This document shows positions 24,380-31,140 of a stretch of 32,994 nucleotides of DNA, piece after piece. The position numbers and the translations under genes were made by a program. Position 1 is the stretch's first letter; every line of letters begins with the position of its first letter. Source of the stretch: Alphaproteobacteria bacterium (GTDB taxonomy: Bacteria > Pseudomonadota > Alphaproteobacteria > Reyranellales > Reyranellaceae); the NCBI GenBank assembly GCA_947474005.1, contig CANJHI010000046.1:1-32994 (forward strand), given 5' to 3'. Below the pieces are notes generated by a model. It was given only the letters and a program-made list of their open reading frames with translations. It was not told the origin of the DNA and did no database searches.

Positions 24380-25291
24380 TCATGTGCGACGTGCGACAAC
24401 GAAATCGGTTGCCTGCCTCAGCAAATCCGCGGCCCCGCCGAAGGAGTCGAGATGCGCGGAAGCCTGTCGCGCCAGCAGGACGGCCTGGGCGTGGGCGCGT
24501 TCGACACCCAGGATCGACACGAACGTGGCCTTGCCGGCTGCTGCATCCTTGCCCGGCGTCTTGCCCAGTTCCACGGCGTTGCCCTCGACGTCGAGCAGAT
24601 CGTCCGTGATCTGGAAGGCGAGGCCGAGATCGTGCGCAAAGGCGGAGAGTGCCGCCCGCATCGGATCGCTTGCCTTGCCCAGCACCGCACCGGCGCTGCA
24701 GGAGAACGAGATCAGGGCGCCGGTCTTCAGACGCTGCAGCCGCGTGATCGCGCCGATCGACCTCTCCTCCCCGCCCTGGGATTCCGCCAGAAGATCGAGC
24801 ATCTGGCCGCCCACCATCCCGTGCGCGCCGGCCGCCCGGGCGAGTTCGGCGACCAGGGTCGCCCGCACGGCCGGATCGCCGTGCGTGTCCTCATGCGCAA
24901 GCACTTCGAAAGCCAGTGCCTGCAGGGCGTCGCCGGCCAGGATCGCCGTCGCCTCGTCGAATTGCTTGTGGCACGACGGCTTGCCGCGGCGCAGGTCGTC
25001 GTCGTCCATGGCCGGCAGATCGTCGTGGATCAGCGAATAGGCGTGCACGAACTCGATGGCGCTGGCGGTCCGCAGCGCCGAATGCGCGCCGACCTTGAAC
25101 AGCGTGGCGCTGGCCAGGACGAAAAAGGCCCGCAGGCGCTTGCCGCCGCCCAGGCTGGAATAGCGCATGGCCTCGAAAAGGCGCGCCTCGCCCTCGTCGC
25201 CGCTCGGCAGCAGGCGATCCATGGTCTGTTCGACCGATTCGGCGGCGAAGGCCAACGCCAAATCGAACTGGCGGTGCGACGACAGCGGCAT
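24380..25291 (-). CDS. ispA: Polyprenyl (farnesyl/geranylgeranyl) diphosphate synthase
   Basis: A 303-residue trans-prenyltransferase that condenses IPP with allylic diphosphates. The first aspartate-rich motif is HDDLPAMDDDDLRRG and the second is ITDDLLDVEG; SLGGGKRLRAFFVLA binds IPP. Residues before the first motif (AIEFVHAYSLI) fit short-chain farnesyl diphosphate synthases. The gene starts 11 nt after xseB and ends 39 nt before dxs, so the three are almost certainly co-transcribed. Confidence 0.93.
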   Translation of the reverse strand: MPLSSHRQFDLALAFAAESVEQTMDRLLPSGDEGEARLFEAMRYSSLGGGKRLRAFFVLASATLFKVGAHSALRTASAIEFVHAYSLIHDDLPAMDDDDLRRGKPSCHKQFDEATAILAGDALQALAFEVLAHEDTHGDPAVRATLVAELARAAGAHGMVGGQMLDLLAESQGGEERSIGAITRLQRLKTGALISFSCSAGAVLGKASDPMRAALSAFAHDLGLAFQITDDLLDVEGNAVELGKTPGKDAAAGKATFVSILGVERAHAQAVLLARQASAHLDSFGGAADLLRQATDFVVARRT

Positions 25292-25302
25292 GGTGCGAAG
25301 GA

Positions 25303-25557
25303 TCAGCCGAGGTCGGCAGGCTGGCTGCTAACCGACCCGTCGGCGGAGAACACGATCTTCTCCACCTTCATCTTGGCCTCGGCGAGCTTCTGCTCGCAGT
25401 GGCGCTTGAGCAGCGCCCCGCGCTCGTAGGCTGAAATCGCCTCGTCGAGCTTCACCTGCCCACGCTCGAGCTGCTGGACGATCGCTTCCAGCTCCTTCAG
25501 CGCGTCCTCGAACGACAGCGCGGCGATATCCTTGGGCACGGTAGGTTCTTTGGCCAA
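25303..25557 (-). CDS. xseB: Exodeoxyribonuclease VII small subunit
   Basis: An 84-residue XseB: LSFEDALKELEAIVQQLERGQVKLDEAISAYERGALLKRHCEQKLAEAKMKVE is the family pattern of paired helices that bind XseA. The start is TTG at 25555-25557 after a GAGAGG site; GTG seven codons in is an alternative. XseA is not in the window. It is the first gene of the xseB-ispA-dxs operon. A TTGACA on the minus strand (25650-25655) may be its -35, but no good -10 follows at normal spacing. Confidence 0.92.
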   Translation of the reverse strand: MAKEPTVPKDIAALSFEDALKELEAIVQQLERGQVKLDEAISAYERGALLKRHCEQKLAEAKMKVEKIVFSADGSVSSQPADLG

Positions 25558-25818
25558 TTTTGCCTCTCAGGGGGTCGGGCGGATGGTACCCGTCCCTACC
25601 GAAAGGTGCCAGCCGCGTCACCTATTCTTGGTGAAAATGACCGATTCCGTGTCAAAAAACGTGCTTTCACAACTCCCGATAGCGAATCACGCACCCGTGA
25701 CATGGCGGCATTGCACGTTCGCAGGTCAAAACCCGGCGTCGCGCATTGCGACACTCCCGATGCGATGGCAATTTCCGCCGTCGCCAAAATAAACGGCCAT
25801 TCACTAGGAGAGAACGCC

Positions 25819-26778
25819 ATGGGTAATGTCAGCCATCTCGTCACGCGAACCGCCGCCTTCCAGAGTTCCGTAGAGCAGGGTCTGGTAGATGGAACGAGCG
25901 GCAAGGACCGGCAGTTCGTGACGGCGCTGGCCCGGGGTCTCGACATCCTCCGCGCCTTCCATGCCGGCGAAGGCATGCTGGGCAACCAGGAGATCGCCCA
26001 CCGCACCGGCCTGCCCAAGCCGACGGTCGCCCGCCTCACCCACACGCTGACCGAATTGGGTTACCTCAACTACATCCGCCGCTTCCGCAAATACGAGCTC
26101 GGCGCCTCGGTGCTGGCGCTGGGTTATGCCGCGATCTCCAGCATGGACGTCCGCCGCGCCAGCCGCGCGCCGCTCGAGCAGCTTGCCCATGCGCTCAATG
26201 CCTCGACGGCACTGGGCGGTCGTGATCGTCATTCGATGATCTACCTCGAAGCCTGCCGCGGTCCCTCGGTCGTGGCGATCACGCACGATGTCGGGACGCG
26301 CGTGCCGATGGCCAGCACGGCGATGGGCCGCGCCTATCTGTTCTCGCTGACCGATGCCGAGCGCAACAAGCAGATCGATGCGATCCGCCGCCGCTGGCGC
26401 GACGACTGGACCAAGGTCAAGGCCGGCCTCGACCGCTCGTTCAAGGAACTGGCCGATCACGGCTTCTGCGTCACCTGGGGCGAGTGGCTGCCTGAGCTCT
26501 GCGGCGTCGGCGCGCCGCTGCGCAACTCCGACGGCACCGCGGCCTATGCGATCAATGCCTCGGCGCCGATCTACCAGATCAGCCGCGACCGGCTCGAGGC
26601 CGACTGGGGCCCGCGCCTGGTCAAGGTCGCGCGCGACATCCGTACCGGGATGGCCGCCCAGCCGTCCGTGGCGCCGGCTACGGCCACTGCTGTACGGCCC
26701 GTCACCAACGGCAATGGCACCAACGGCAATGGCAGCAACGGCCACCGGCCGCCGATGTCGGCAATGGCGCGCCGCTAG
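25819..26778 (+). CDS. IclR-family transcriptional regulator
   Basis: A 319-residue regulator with an IclR winged helix (about 28-95; LGNQEIAHRTGLPKPTVARLTHTLTELGYL) and an effector-binding GAF-like domain (about 110-280; VGTRVPMASTAMGRAYL, later GEWLPELCGVGAPLRNSDG). A low-complexity Asn/Gly tail (NGNGTNGNGSNGH) of about 40 residues follows and is unusual for the family. AGGAG at 25806-25810 precedes the ATG. IclR proteins control aromatic, acetate and quorum pathways; the target is unknown. The 261-bp gap before it is moderately AT-rich and probably holds its promoter, though none could be fixed. Confidence 0.88.
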   Translation: MGNVSHLVTRTAAFQSSVEQGLVDGTSGKDRQFVTALARGLDILRAFHAGEGMLGNQEIAHRTGLPKPTVARLTHTLTELGYLNYIRRFRKYELGASVLALGYAAISSMDVRRASRAPLEQLAHALNASTALGGRDRHSMIYLEACRGPSVVAITHDVGTRVPMASTAMGRAYLFSLTDAERNKQIDAIRRRWRDDWTKVKAGLDRSFKELADHGFCVTWGEWLPELCGVGAPLRNSDGTAAYAINASAPIYQISRDRLEADWGPRLVKVARDIRTGMAAQPSVAPATATAVRPVTNGNGTNGNGSNGHRPPMSAMARR

Positions 26779-26788
26779 CACGCACCAG

Positions 26789-26816
26789 CCAGCAACCGTC
26801 ATCCAGCGACCGTCAT
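26789..26816 (+). repeat. Two tandem 14-bp repeats over the thioesterase start
   Basis: CCAGCAACCGTCAT (26789-26802) is followed directly by CCAGCGACCGTCAT (26803-26816), with one mismatch. A third, weaker copy CCAACGACCG begins nearby inside the gene. The A and T of the thioesterase ATG come from the second copy, and no Shine-Dalgarno sequence is visible, so the initiation region may have arisen by duplication. Confidence 0.7.
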
Positions 26817-27291
26817 GGCGATCCAACGACCGGCCGATGCTCGGCCGGTCGCTCCTTATGAGTTCCGCGGCTTCAATGGCCTGATCGGCCATGAAGTCGT
26901 GGCCTGGCGTCCGGGCTTCGCCGAGATGCGCCTGAAAGTGCGGCCGGAGCTGTGCAACGCCAATGGCCTGCTGCACGGCGGCGTGCTGATGACGCTGCTC
27001 GATTCGGCCAGCGGCTTTGCCTGTACCTTCAACGACACCGCGACGACGCGGCGGCTCTCGGTCACGCTCGCCTTCACCACGCAGTTCATCAAGGCGGCGC
27101 GCGACGGCGACGTGCTCACCATCCTGGGCGCGTGGCGGCCTTCGACCAGCCAGAGCACTTTCGCCGCCGAGACCGAAATCTACGACCAGACCGGCGCCCT
27201 GCTCGCGACCGGCGCCGGCACCTTCCGCTATCTCAAGGGCGAGCGAAGCGACGGCACGCTCACCTTCGTCGACAAGGCAGCGGCGGACTGA
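26815..27291 (+). CDS. PaaI-family hotdog-fold thioesterase
   Basis: A 158-residue acyl-CoA thioesterase-like protein. The active-site stretch is NANGLLHGGVLMTLLDSASG (about 48-67) with His54-Gly-Gly and Asp63, as in PaaI, and the central hotdog strands follow (RLSVTLAFTTQFIKAA). Members hydrolyse aromatic or medium-chain acyl-CoA to release stalled intermediates. It lies 36 nt after the IclR gene on the same strand, which may therefore regulate it. The start codon falls within a tandem repeat and lacks a ribosome site. Confidence 0.85.
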   Translation: MAIQRPADARPVAPYEFRGFNGLIGHEVVAWRPGFAEMRLKVRPELCNANGLLHGGVLMTLLDSASGFACTFNDTATTRRLSVTLAFTTQFIKAARDGDVLTILGAWRPSTSQSTFAAETEIYDQTGALLATGAGTFRYLKGERSDGTLTFVDKAAAD

Positions 27292-27315
27292 GGCGCACGG
27301 GGCTAGACTGGATCG

Positions 27316-27669
27316 ATGTCAAAAGCGCCGCTCCGGATCGACGGAGTCTATGAACTCGGCCACGCGCTGCATGTCCTCGACAGCGAGGTCCACGGCTTCT
27401 CGGCGTCCGACATCGAGCGCGTCGAACGCTTCTGGACTTTTAGCGACCTGCACACCAGTTCGGCGGGCTTCGTGCTCTGCCTGCGCGACGGACGCCGCGC
27501 CTACCTCGATTTTCAGCACTGGCACGCCTTCGAACAGGACGAGGATTTCAGGATCGAGGTCGAGTTCCTGAACGGCGAAGGAAAGCTTCCCACTTTCACA
27601 TCGCCCGACGAGCCGTTCGGTGACTGGTCAGGCGAGACGTCTCACCTGAACAAGGTATTCACCGGCTAG
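27316..27669 (+). CDS. Conserved-looking hypothetical protein, 117 aa
   Basis: An acidic, aromatic-rich 117-residue protein (WTFSDLHTSSAGFVLCLRDGRRAYLDFQHWHAFEQ). I do not recognise the family. It has no signal peptide or membrane span and would be a small mixed alpha/beta cytoplasmic protein. It starts 24 nt after the thioesterase and is probably co-transcribed with it. Its TAG lies in the first unit of a 12-bp direct repeat whose second unit holds the stop of the convergent gene. Function unknown. Confidence 0.65.
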   Translation: MSKAPLRIDGVYELGHALHVLDSEVHGFSASDIERVERFWTFSDLHTSSAGFVLCLRDGRRAYLDFQHWHAFEQDEDFRIEVEFLNGEGKLPTFTSPDEPFGDWSGETSHLNKVFTG

Positions 27670-27687
27670 CTCGCCCCGGCTAGCTCG
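27662..27687. repeat. 12-bp direct repeat holding both convergent stop codons
   Basis: CCGGCTAGCTCG occurs at 27662-27673 and again at 27676-27687. The palindromic GCTAGC gives a TAG on either strand. The first copy stops the plus-strand 117-aa gene and the second stops the minus-strand reductase gene. Confidence 0.75.
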
Positions 27688-28393
27688 TCGTGGTCAGTCT
27701 GTAGCGGAGCCAGACGGCGCCGTTCTCGAGCACCTCGTGGCTCGCGAGCGTCATGGTCTCGATCGGCGCCGGCCCCAGGTCGACATCGCCCGAGTTGAAG
27801 ACAGTGGGAGCACCCGAACTCCCGTCGATCGCCGCGGTGATGACGATACTCAGCTCATCGATAAGGCCGGCCCGCAGCAGCGCCCCGTTCGCCCCACCGC
27901 CGCCCTCCAGCATGATCCGCTCGATGCCGAGCTCGCGATGGAGCGTTTCGAGCGCGCCGGCAAGATCGATCTCGGTCGCACCGGCGAAGATGTAGGAGAC
28001 GCCATCGGCGCGCAGCCCCGCCAGATGCCGGTCGGGAACCGCTTCCGTCAGCACGACCAGGATCGGATCGCCGCCGATATCCTTCCGCGCCCAAACGGCC
28101 TTGCCCTTGCCATCGAGGAAGATGCCCCAGGCTTTGGCATTGCTACGCGCAAACCAGTTCGTGCGCGGAAAAACCCGGTCGCTCGGCGGGTACTGCGGCT
28201 CGGTACCCTTGGCGAATTCCTGCGCCGTGACACGGCCGCACAGCCACGACCCGCCGCCCCCATGTTCAGCGACAAGCTGATCGTGCAGGCGTTCGAACAG
28301 GTTGGGCACTACATTATTCTTCGGCCGCCAGCGGCTGCCCCAGATCCGCCCGTCGACGCTCGTGACCATGTGGCAAATGACATACGGTTTCAT
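27680..28393 (-). CDS. RibD C-terminal/dihydrofolate-reductase-like family protein
   Basis: A 237-residue protein of the RibD_C (bacterial bifunctional deaminase-reductase C-terminal) family. It opens with PYVICHMVTSVDGRIWGSRW, as these reductases do, and contains GGGGSWLCGRVTAQEF. The NADPH-binding GIERIMLEGGGGANGALLRAGLIDELSIVI stretch follows near the C-terminus. Such stand-alone genes are common outside riboflavin operons and are of unknown substrate. It is convergent with the 117-aa gene and probably monocistronic. Confidence 0.85.
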   Translation of the reverse strand: MKPYVICHMVTSVDGRIWGSRWRPKNNVVPNLFERLHDQLVAEHGGGGSWLCGRVTAQEFAKGTEPQYPPSDRVFPRTNWFARSNAKAWGIFLDGKGKAVWARKDIGGDPILVVLTEAVPDRHLAGLRADGVSYIFAGATEIDLAGALETLHRELGIERIMLEGGGGANGALLRAGLIDELSIVITAAIDGSSGAPTVFNSGDVDLGPAPIETMTLASHEVLENGAVWLRYRLTTTS

Positions 28394-28468
28394 GCCCGGC
28401 AGCTTAGCCGAAACCGAACAGTGTGGAAGCCAGGGCGTTTATCGGCGCTCCCGGTGAAGCTTCGCTTG

Positions 28469-28522
28469 GCGGCTTGTAACCAAGCCGCGGCCTGACGCTC
28501 ATTGGCCAAGCGGCGCTTGGCC
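28469..28522 (-). terminator. Pair of related hairpins downstream of the VOC gene
   Basis: GCGGCTTG/CAAGCCGC (28469-28488, TAAC loop) and GGCCAAGC/GCTTGGCC (28504-28522, three-base loop) are perfect 8-bp stems sharing a CAAGC/GCTTG core. The second begins within the stop codon of the minus-strand VOC gene. Neither has a T-run, so the terminator role is tentative. Confidence 0.45.
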
Positions 28523-29001
28523 TAGCCGCGCCGCGCCGCCTTGATCGCGGCGACGTCGATCTTCTTCATGTCCATCATCGCCTCGAACGCGCGCCTTGCT
28601 TCATCGCCACCGGCCGCCATCGCCTCGGTCAGCACGCGCGGCGTGATCTGCCAGTTGACGCCCCACTTGTCCTTGCACCAGCCGCACGCACTCTCCTGGC
28701 CGCCGTTGCCGACGATGGCGTTCCAATAGCGGTCGGTCTCGGCCTGATCGTCGGTGGCGATCTGGAACGAGAAGGCCTCGCTCTGCGTGAACCCGGGACC
28801 GCCGTTGAGGCCGATACAAGCGACGCCGGCAACCGTGAAGTCGACCACCAGCACGTCGCCCTTCTTGCCGGAGGGAAAGTCGCTGGGCGCACGGTGGACG
28901 GCACCCACCGCGCTGTCGGGAAAAGTCTTGGCGTAAAAGCGGGCGGCCGCCTCGGCGTCCTTGTCGTACCAGACGCAAATCGTGTTCTTTGCCGTTACCA
29001 T
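28522..29001 (-). CDS. PhnB-like VOC family protein
   Basis: A 159-residue protein of the PhnB/'3-demethylubiquinone methyltransferase-like' VOC group. It starts KNTICVWYDKDAEAAARFYAKTFPDS, with an FSFQIATDDQAETDRYWNAIV helix and CGWCKDKWGVNWQITP, the family signature. The metal ligands of true glyoxalases are not evident. The ATG at 28999-29001 has an AAGGA site; upstream in-frame codons would extend it into the gap without similarity. It follows the GyrI-like gene by 16 nt and shares its promoter. Such proteins often occur with ArsR or sigma-factor regulators. Function unknown. Confidence 0.85.
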   Translation of the reverse strand: MVTAKNTICVWYDKDAEAAARFYAKTFPDSAVGAVHRAPSDFPSGKKGDVLVVDFTVAGVACIGLNGGPGFTQSEAFSFQIATDDQAETDRYWNAIVGNGGQESACGWCKDKWGVNWQITPRVLTEAMAAGGDEARRAFEAMMDMKKIDVAAIKAARRG

Positions 29002-29017
29002 GACGTGTCCTTTCGAT

Positions 29018-29470
29018 TCAGGAGAGCAGCGCGTAGAGATAGGTTTCCTGCTTGGCGGGATCGCTCGGGGTCGGGCCATAGACCTCCCAGTTGATGCCCG
29101 CAGGTTTTAGCTTCTCGGCCTGGCACCATTCGAACAGCGTCTGCCAGGCAGCCCCCATGCCGTCGAACGGCCCCACCATCACGGTATGCGCGGCGCGTCC
29201 CGCCGGCAGCTCCGACGGCACGATCTCGCCGCGGGCTTCGATGCGGCGCGTCACGATCGTGCCCATCTCCATGTCGAGCGCGCCGCCCGACGGCGGCAAC
29301 CAGCGCGTAAGAGTCCGGCCGAGCGCGCCGGTGTAGAGGGCCGGCAGGCCGGCATCGATCTTGGCCCGCGCCGCGCGCTGGGCCTGCGGAATCTCGGCGA
29401 ACGGCACCTTCGCCTTGACCACGACCGTCGGCTGGTGCTCGACCGTCACGATGCTGCATTCGGAAGTCAT
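29018..29470 (-). CDS. GyrI-like / AraC effector-binding domain protein
   Basis: A 150-residue stand-alone GyrI-like small-molecule-binding domain. It has VEHQPTVVVKAKVPFAEIPQ at the start, PAGRAAHTVMVGPFDGMGAAWQTLFEWCQ and GINWEVYGPTPSDPAKQETYLYALL at the end. No DNA-binding domain is attached. These domains bind hydrophobic cations or toxins, and some have hydrolase activity. It is the first gene of a two-gene minus-strand operon with a near-consensus promoter and a palindromic operator immediately upstream. Confidence 0.85.
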   Translation of the reverse strand: MTSECSIVTVEHQPTVVVKAKVPFAEIPQAQRAARAKIDAGLPALYTGALGRTLTRWLPPSGGALDMEMGTIVTRRIEARGEIVPSELPAGRAAHTVMVGPFDGMGAAWQTLFEWCQAEKLKPAGINWEVYGPTPSDPAKQETYLYALLS

Positions 29471-29483
29471 CGGCTCACCCCAT

Positions 29484-29530
29484 AGTTAACCATTAAGTTA
29501 ACTAATAAAAAAACCGAGACCGCCTGTCAA
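29484..29530 (-). promoter_or_regulatory. Sigma-70-type promoter with ArsR-like palindromic operator
   Basis: Read on the minus strand, TTGACA (29525-29530) and TATTAG (29502-29507) are separated by exactly 17 nt, which includes a seven-base T tract. An inverted repeat AGTTAAC-N6-GTTAACT (29484-29503) overlaps the end of the -10 and the expected start site. Its form and position fit an ArsR/MarR-type repressor site. No such repressor gene lies in the window. Confidence 0.7.
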
Positions 29531-29550
29531 TCGTCTCCGGCGCCGAACTT

Positions 29551-30222
29551 TCAGCCCTGGCGCAAAGGCAGTCGTACGAGATCCCGATGCGTCGTCTGCC
29601 CCAGCAGGCTGTGCACGAGGACGACTTCACAGGCCGTCCAGCCGATCCGCTCTATTGACTGCTCGGCAATATGCCGGTTGTCGCGGAGCAACGTCACATG
29701 CGGCACGAAGCGTCGTGCCGGCCGCGGACTCGGATCGAGTGCATCGCTCAGCCGTTGCTGCAGCACTTCGAGGCCGATCAAACTCTCGTCGCCGCCCAGC
29801 ACGAAGGCCCCATTGCTGAAGCTCATGACCCGGTCGAACTCGACGCGAAAGGCCGGCATCTCGACGGCAGCCACCCGCTCCGCCAACGCCTCGATCAGTT
29901 CGGCCGGCGGCGTCCCGGTGGCATCGCCCACGTGAAAGAGCGTGACGTGCAAGTGCTCTGGCTTGAGTGGTCTACCCGTCAGCCCGTGCTCAGTGCGCCA
30001 GAGCTTGGTCCGTTCAGAGATCTCGGCGGCCGTTTCCTGGTCGGGACGAACGGCGAAGAACAGCCGATCGGTCGCCAACCGCCGCGGCGTCGTCCGCGCG
30101 ATACCGGCGTGGCGCTGACGCAGTCGCCGCATTCCCAGTTGGGATAATCCCCGCTTCTGGAGTTCCAGGAGGCCCCGCAAGGGTTGGTGAGTGTCGACCG
30201 TATTCGCGAACAAATCGTCCAA
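29551..30222 (-). CDS. thpR: 2'-5' RNA ligase / cyclic phosphodiesterase family protein
   Basis: A 223-residue member of the LigT/ThpR 2H phosphoesterase superfamily. The two catalytic H-x-T motifs are HVTLFHVG (His92, Thr94) and HVTLLRDN (His175, Thr177), with the RLFFAVRPD start of the core at about 53. In vitro these enzymes open or join 2'-5' or 2',3'-cyclic phosphate ends of RNA. The start TTG at 30220-30222 is preceded by GGAGG seven bases away, which gives a roughly 50-residue basic N-terminal extension; ATG at 30132 is the alternative. A LexA-type box overlaps its promoter, so it may be damage-inducible. Confidence 0.83.
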   Translation of the reverse strand: MDDLFANTVDTHQPLRGLLELQKRGLSQLGMRRLRQRHAGIARTTPRRLATDRLFFAVRPDQETAAEISERTKLWRTEHGLTGRPLKPEHLHVTLFHVGDATGTPPAELIEALAERVAAVEMPAFRVEFDRVMSFSNGAFVLGGDESLIGLEVLQQRLSDALDPSPRPARRFVPHVTLLRDNRHIAEQSIERIGWTACEVVLVHSLLGQTTHRDLVRLPLRQG

Positions 30223-30244
30223 GAGCGCGCCTCCCGAATTGAAT

Positions 30245-30277
30245 GTTCACTATATGTTCTATTGAGAATAAAAGCAA
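30245..30277 (-). promoter_or_regulatory. Promoter with alphaproteobacterial LexA (SOS) box
   Basis: On the minus strand TTGCTT (30272-30277) and TATAGT (30249-30254) lie 17 nt apart. GAAC-N7-GAAC (30245-30259), the direct-repeat LexA site known in alphaproteobacteria, covers the -10 element, and the RNA ligase-family start is 23 nt further on. Confidence 0.7.
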
Positions 30278-30374
30278 TCCGTTGAATGTAAAAATTCGCA
30301 CTCCGCATGCGCTTCGTCAGCTTTCCGTCAGGCAATTACGACAACATGCCCCCGGGGAAAATTTGGGGTGGGAA

Positions 30375-30635
30375 ATGCCGACGATTGATTTTGAGGGCAC
30401 CAAGAAGGCAGCGGGGACCGGCCAGACGCAGGCGCTGAAGTTTCAGTTCGATGTGAAGGGGACCGCTCTGACTTACCAGGTGCTTAGCGAAGCCGAGGCG
30501 GCGTTCCTACGATGGTTCCGGGCATTCCACTCCGACCATGCCTTGGTGGAGTGGAAGGCCTCGATGGACCACAGGGGCATCATCGCGAAGTACAATAACT
30601 CCCTGCCCTATGGGATGCCGAGGACCGACGCCTGA
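30375..30635 (+). CDS. Small hypothetical protein, 86 aa
   Basis: A frame from ATG 30375-30377, after a GGGGTGGGAA ribosome-site-like run, to TGA 30633-30635. It encodes MPTIDFEGTKKAAGTGQTQ, then a strand and an EAEAAFLRWFRAFHSDHALVEWKA helix. It is soluble, with no membrane span, and I do not recognise it. An earlier start at 30243 would add 44 residues, but that stretch begins inside the LexA box and promoter of the divergent gene, so the shorter form is preferred. A small hairpin followed by T residues lies downstream. Its reality is moderately supported. Confidence 0.5.
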   Translation: MPTIDFEGTKKAAGTGQTQALKFQFDVKGTALTYQVLSEAEAAFLRWFRAFHSDHALVEWKASMDHRGIIAKYNNSLPYGMPRTDA

Positions 30636-30683
30636 GGTCTTATTGAGCGTGTTCGACGGCAACGTTGCTGGATCAGGCAGCAG

Positions 30684-30710
30684 TGCCTTGGAAAGGCAGC
30701 GCTACTTTTT
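30684..30710. terminator. Candidate bidirectional terminator between convergent small genes
   Basis: TGCCTT (30684-30689) pairs with AAGGCA (30693-30698) around GGA, with TTTTT at 30706-30710 on the plus side. The stem is short and the T-run is offset by seven bases, so it is weak. Confidence 0.35.
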
Positions 30711-31115
30711 CAGGGCCTGCTCTCGCAGCGTCTCGGCGATCTTCTTGGCGTCGTACGTCGGATAGAACTCGGTGCGGAAGGCCTTCCACGCCCCCTGCTC
30801 CACGGCGCGGTTCACTTCGCGCAGGCGCGCCGGCGGCACTCGGAGCGTCACGATGTAACCAAGGCCCATGGCGATGTACCAGGACTCGACCTGGATGCCC
30901 TCGGGCGGGAACTTGGCCCAGAATCCCTGCTCTTCCTGGATCCTGTTGAGCTCGCCCAGGTTCATCGTCTGGTCGTGGCGCATGATGACCGTGAGCAGTA
31001 TGTAGTCGGACGGCGTGGCGGCAGGTCCCGGTGGCGGCGGCGACGGCGTCTGCGACGCGGCCGGTAGGGTGAACGCGAGGGCCGCGAGCGCGAGCCAGAT
31101 TCCGAACCGCTTCAT
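30702..31115 (-). CDS. Secreted hypothetical protein with signal peptide
   Basis: A 137-residue protein with a clear Sec signal (MKRFGIWLALAALAFTLPAAS, cut probably after AAS) and then a Pro-rich linker (QTPSPPPPGPAA). The mature domain of about 100 residues contains LLTVIMRHDQTMNLGELNRIQEEQGFW and WYIAMGLGYIVTLRVPP. The ATG at 31113-31115 follows an AGGAG site. It lies 25 nt after the MhpD-like hydratase gene on the same strand and is probably co-transcribed. I do not recognise the family; a periplasmic role is inferred from the signal only. Confidence 0.75.
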   Translation of the reverse strand: MKRFGIWLALAALAFTLPAASQTPSPPPPGPAATPSDYILLTVIMRHDQTMNLGELNRIQEEQGFWAKFPPEGIQVESWYIAMGLGYIVTLRVPPARLREVNRAVEQGAWKAFRTEFYPTYDAKKIAETLREQALKK

Positions 31116-31140
31116 GGCGAGACTCCTGCTTTGGCCTCTT

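Noticed and set aside
22343..25429. 1028-codon plus-strand frame antisense to dxs, ispA and xseB
   Set aside because: The opposite strand has three well-recognised genes with full motifs. The frame's His/Arg/Asp-rich composition is what high-GC third-position bias produces on the complementary strand.
25650..25655. TTGACA on the minus strand ahead of xseB as a full promoter
   Set aside because: No acceptable -10 hexamer lies 16-18 nt downstream; the nearest AT-rich match is about 20-22 nt away.
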